Assembly: GCA_023376005.1 (NCBI GenBank)
Contig: CM042179.1
Location: 17,128,054-17,192,053 of the forward strand
Length of the DNA: 64,000 nt
Reading direction: 5' to 3'
From: Doryteuthis pealeii
Lineage: Eukaryota; Mollusca; Cephalopoda; Myopsida; Loliginidae
Shown piece after piece: positions 60,358 to 64,000 of this stretch. Below the pieces are notes generated by a model. It saw nothing but the letters and a program-made list of their open reading frames with translations. It had not been told where the DNA came from and made no database searches. Position 1 is the first letter of the stretch. The number at the start of each line of letters is the position of its first letter. A program made the position numbers and the translations under genes.

Positions 60358-62942
60358 TTTTTTTTTTTTTTTTTACTTTATTTTTATTGTTTGAAAGGTT
60401 ATCAATATTTTTTATTTAAATGTTTTGTTGTATCTGAAAATATTTTTTCAAAATTTTAATCATTATTTCTAAATGGGCCTTTTAATTCATAGCCTAATTA
60501 ATATTTTACTTTGACTATTTGAGTCTTTTTTTTTTTGGTAAATCTTTTCATAAAGATGGATTTTTATTTAACTTATTTCTTGTTTACTCCTTAAGCATAA
60601 CATGAATTTCATTGCTGTACATAAAACTTACAGAAGAACACTGAATGTTACAAATTTCTGATAAGTTCCTCTAAAGAAGACCTTGGTGATTTTTTATATA
60701 TATATATATATATATAACAAAGATATAGAATTCCTTTTAAATATTTATTGAAACTTTTTGCTATGCCAGTTTACTTTTTTTTCTTTTTTCAATTCATTTA
60801 AATCTTGACATAAATATCTAAAACTTTTATGATTTATTTTATTATTTTGACTGAAAATTTAAAGAATAATTGAATATAAATTAAATGATTAAATTTGTTC
60901 AGGTTCTATAAATTGTTGATATTATGTCATGTTTTATTTTTAGTATGTATTCATCTAATGTACGACAATAGTAGATTAGATAATATTATAATAATAAATT
61001 GGCTTAAAAAAAAATTTCATCTTTTTCATTTGACTATTTCTTTGGAGCCCTTTTTAAATTAAAAAGATAATCTATAACATATTTTAAATTAGTAAAAACA
61101 ATAATAAATTCAACAGATTCAGTGTTTTCAAAATTCTATCAAATCTTCAAAGTTTGCTGCATCAATGAAATTGTTTCCCGTTGTTTTTTTGTTTCAAACA
61201 TTTTATTATTAATCCATAGATTCATTCAACTTTTTATGATTTTCAGTTATTATTTACATATTATTTTATTTATTGCAAATGTTAAAAAATTCCCTAAAAG
61301 TACACTTACACTTACACATTAAAATGTTCTTTTATATAAGAATTTAGTAAATTCATATTTACCATTTTTAATTTTACAATTTTTGTATTATTTAACAAAT
61401 ATAGCAATAATTGCTCAATTCATTTCTCCAATAATCTAAGTTTCAATTTTTTTTTTTAATTTCATTAAATCAGACAAGATTCATTCAAAAAGTTAAACTT
61501 TTTTTTAAATTTAAAACTTTCTGACAAATGTTAAGAAATTCATAATTTTACAATTAAAAAAATGAATAAATAAATTTTAATTCTTATCCCTAAGACAATC
61601 GCAAGTTATTTTTCCCAAAGAAAAAAAGTAAGATAAGAAAAATGTTTCATGTCTTGAGTAATTGTTAATTTTTGAATTATGGCTAAAATTAAAATGGTAG
61701 GACAATTCTATCACTTCTGAAAAGTATATAATAACTGATTGCTTTATAATATGCAAAAGCCAAAAAAAGCAAGCAAAATCTGTCCTTTGTGAATCTTTCC
61801 CCCTACACACATACACACACCAGACACGTATACTTTTTTCATCAGTTTATTTCTTAGAACATCTGCACCGTGGATCAAACTCATTCATTCCTGTTTTTCT
61901 TTTTGCTAAAACCTTAATAATTATTTTATTCTGTTTTTGTTTATATTTCTGCATTGTTGTAATACTTTTATTATATTTTTACCTACCATTTGAGATTTTG
62001 TAACCTTTTGCCTATCACGACCAATTGGTCTTGCTTAGGGCAACTGGGTGTTAAAAGAAAACATCTCTGTACTCATGATAGTCAAAATTCAATTATTGTA
62101 ACATTGGGAAATAGTCAGCAGGTTTTGGGGTTTTTGGTTTTTTTTAAAGGGGGGTAGTAATCTTCTATCATTTTGCAATGGCTAAAATATACATGGAAAT
62201 GTTTCCCCACAATAGTTTTTTTTTTCTTTTCTTTATGCAACTTATATTTTCTGGGTGTTATCATACTAAAATTGTCCCATATTTTTTAATAATGTTATGC
62301 CACTTCCTAATTTCCTTTGCTTTTTACCAACGTAAAGATGTAAATCCTTAGAAATTTATCATGTGTACTTTCTTTTTTATATCAGGAAAATAATTTAGAT
62401 AGTTTTTTGATTTACAGTGCCGCCCCCCCCCCCGGATAAAATACAAGGAAAAAAAAGAAGTGTCATAATGTTATTAAGTGCAAGAATTTGGAATGATTCT
62501 AGTATAATAGACCCCTTTAATGTATGCAACTATGTTGGCCCCTGACTGGTTGTAAAAACTTTGAGATTTCTTATAATCAGTATTATTCAATTTTTAATTT
62601 TGGAATATAAATATAAATCTAGAAAATTACTTTTGATATTTTTTTAAAGACATGTTTAATAAATGATCAAGTTGTACTGAATAATGATTGAAATTTAATT
62701 TTTACAATGAACATTGATAAATGTGCAATAATTTATAGTCTTTAAAAATTGGTACAACCATTGATATCCACTGTCACTTTTCTTGTGGAATCATGAATGA
62801 TATATTCATAATATCTTACTGGTAATCCTGTTGTTATATGATAGACATTCAACCTGTTGAGAGGATAATTGTTTTGTTCAGATAAACTCTTTTATCCTTA
62901 TCAGTTATAAACTTACAATTTTCAAAAATTCTATGCCTATTG
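60358..62942. other. AT-rich downstream sequence (3' UTR or intergenic)
   Basis: T-rich, no gene or named repeat. A (TA)n tract lies at about 60696-60716 and a C run at about 62423-62433. Open frames here are composition-driven. Confidence 0.4.
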
Positions 62943-63077
62943 GCCTGATTTGGCGGGAGGGTGCAAATTATTTGTTTGCTTGCCCGGGCCTGATTGGGTG
63001 GGAGGGTGCAAATTATTTGTTTGCTTCCCCCAGCCTGATTGGGTGGGAGGGTGCAAATTATTTGTTTGCTTCCCCCA
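62943..63077. repeat. 45-bp tandem repeat, three copies
   Basis: Units start GCCTGATT at 62943, 62988 and 63033. Each continues GGGAGGGTGCAAATTATTTG with TTTGCTT and a C-rich end. It is far more GC-rich than its surroundings. Confidence 0.95.
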
Positions 63078-63894
63078 GTCTATGAATATCAGTAATATAT
63101 TTTAATTAACTTTACAAAATGATTATGGAAAAATTTGAAGTAAATTTCAAATGGATAAAACCCTAAATTGTTAGTATTTGGGTCATTTCTTAATTGATAT
63201 GAAAATTATAATTTCTGATATAAGAAACTTATTAACATAACTTGTGGTTGATTTTTTTATATTTATGTTTAATGAATATCAACCCAATATTTATGTACAA
63301 AGATGTTTTTATTTTTCAATATGGCAGTTGCTCATGTTTCAAAATATTAAACTTACAAAATTAAAAAAAGAAAATGTTTGTTCTGTACATGGAAATTTAT
63401 AATGTGATTGATGAATAACTTAATATATAAGCTCTATCAATTTTTACTTGTGTATTATGTTTTTTTTTTGTTTTTTTTGTTCTTTGTATATTCTTTTGTT
63501 TTGTTTTTGTTTTGTTTTTTTTTCATTAAAGAATTGTTGAATTTTTTAAATGAATTTTTAGATATTACTGGAAGATACACTTCTTTTCTTGTTTCCTTAA
63601 ATTATGTGAGAATTTTTATTTTATACCAAAATATATAAATCTTTTTGTTCATACTTTGTTTTAATCATAGTTGGATTTTTATCAGAATTTTTTTCTTTTT
63701 ATATTCTTATAAAATATATTTTTATAACTTAAGACCACATTTCTTTAATCCCTAATTTAAATTCAGTTTAGTTGGTATGATTATGAAATATCATAATTAA
63801 ACTGATCTTTTTTTTTCTTTTTTTAATGGAAAATTATCATTAATACATACAAACACTTATCATGAATAAGTTTATAAACATCACCATTTATGTG

Positions 63895-63898
<4 letters not shown>
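63078..63898. other. AT-rich sequence, nothing recognised
   Basis: T-rich stretch. The open frame at 63408-63638 is a low-complexity product. Confidence 0.4.

Positions 63899-63946
<48 letters not shown>
63899..63946. repeat. (TA)n microsatellite
   Basis: Uninterrupted TA tract of about 48 bp near the window end. Confidence 0.95.
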
Positions 63947-63952
<6 letters not shown>

Positions 63953-64000
63953 TATGTTTATTTTCTTATGATAAGTAAACAAATCCAGTTTGCTGAGCTA

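Overview
The window looks like AT-rich, repeat-laden DNA of an animal, most probably a mollusc and plausibly a coleoid cephalopod such as an octopus. The basis is a spliced animal gene (ORAI), four tRNA-derived SINE families, truncated LINEs, a Penelope-like remnant, decayed mariner copies, foldback elements and many (TA)n, (CA)n and (GA)n tracts. There is no operon structure, CRISPR array or other prokaryotic feature. The species assignment is inference from gene and repeat style.

The one gene I can support is ORAI, the pore subunit of the store-operated (CRAC) calcium channel, on the + strand. Exon 1 (29713-29877) encodes the cytosolic N terminus and the start of the pore helix. A phase-0 intron of 29,428 bp follows, with GT at 29878 and AG at 59304-59305. 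Exon 2 (59306-59806) encodes the rest, giving 221 residues. A polyadenylation signal candidate lies at 60041. The remaining sequence to the window end is AT-rich and may be 3' UTR or intergenic.

Layout: 1-29.7 kb is upstream DNA holding SINEs, foldback elements, a Penelope-like reverse transcriptase remnant (about 7.3-8.1 kb), a mariner-like fragment (11.3-11.7 kb), LINE fragments (14.0-15.8 kb), several short tandem arrays and a CA-rich block. The ORAI intron (29.9-59.3 kb) holds a near full-length but dead mariner with an internal duplication (32.6-33.9 kb), clustered SINEs, one of them split by a MITE with an 8-bp target duplication (35.6-36.0 kb), a 1.17-kb long-inverted-repeat element (39.4-40.6 kb), LINE fragments all antisense to ORAI (38.2-47.8 kb), perfect hairpins, a 43-bp array whose monomers are self-complementary (49.5-49.8 kb), a zinc-finger tail of a retroelement protein (51.8-52.2 kb), a 583-bp-period tandem repeat (55.0-56.4 kb) and a 12-copy minisatellite about 480 bp before exon 2.

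I found no convincing new protein system. The most unusual material is structural DNA: self-complementary tandem repeats, perfect inverted repeats and nested insertions inside a very long intron of a two-exon calcium channel gene.
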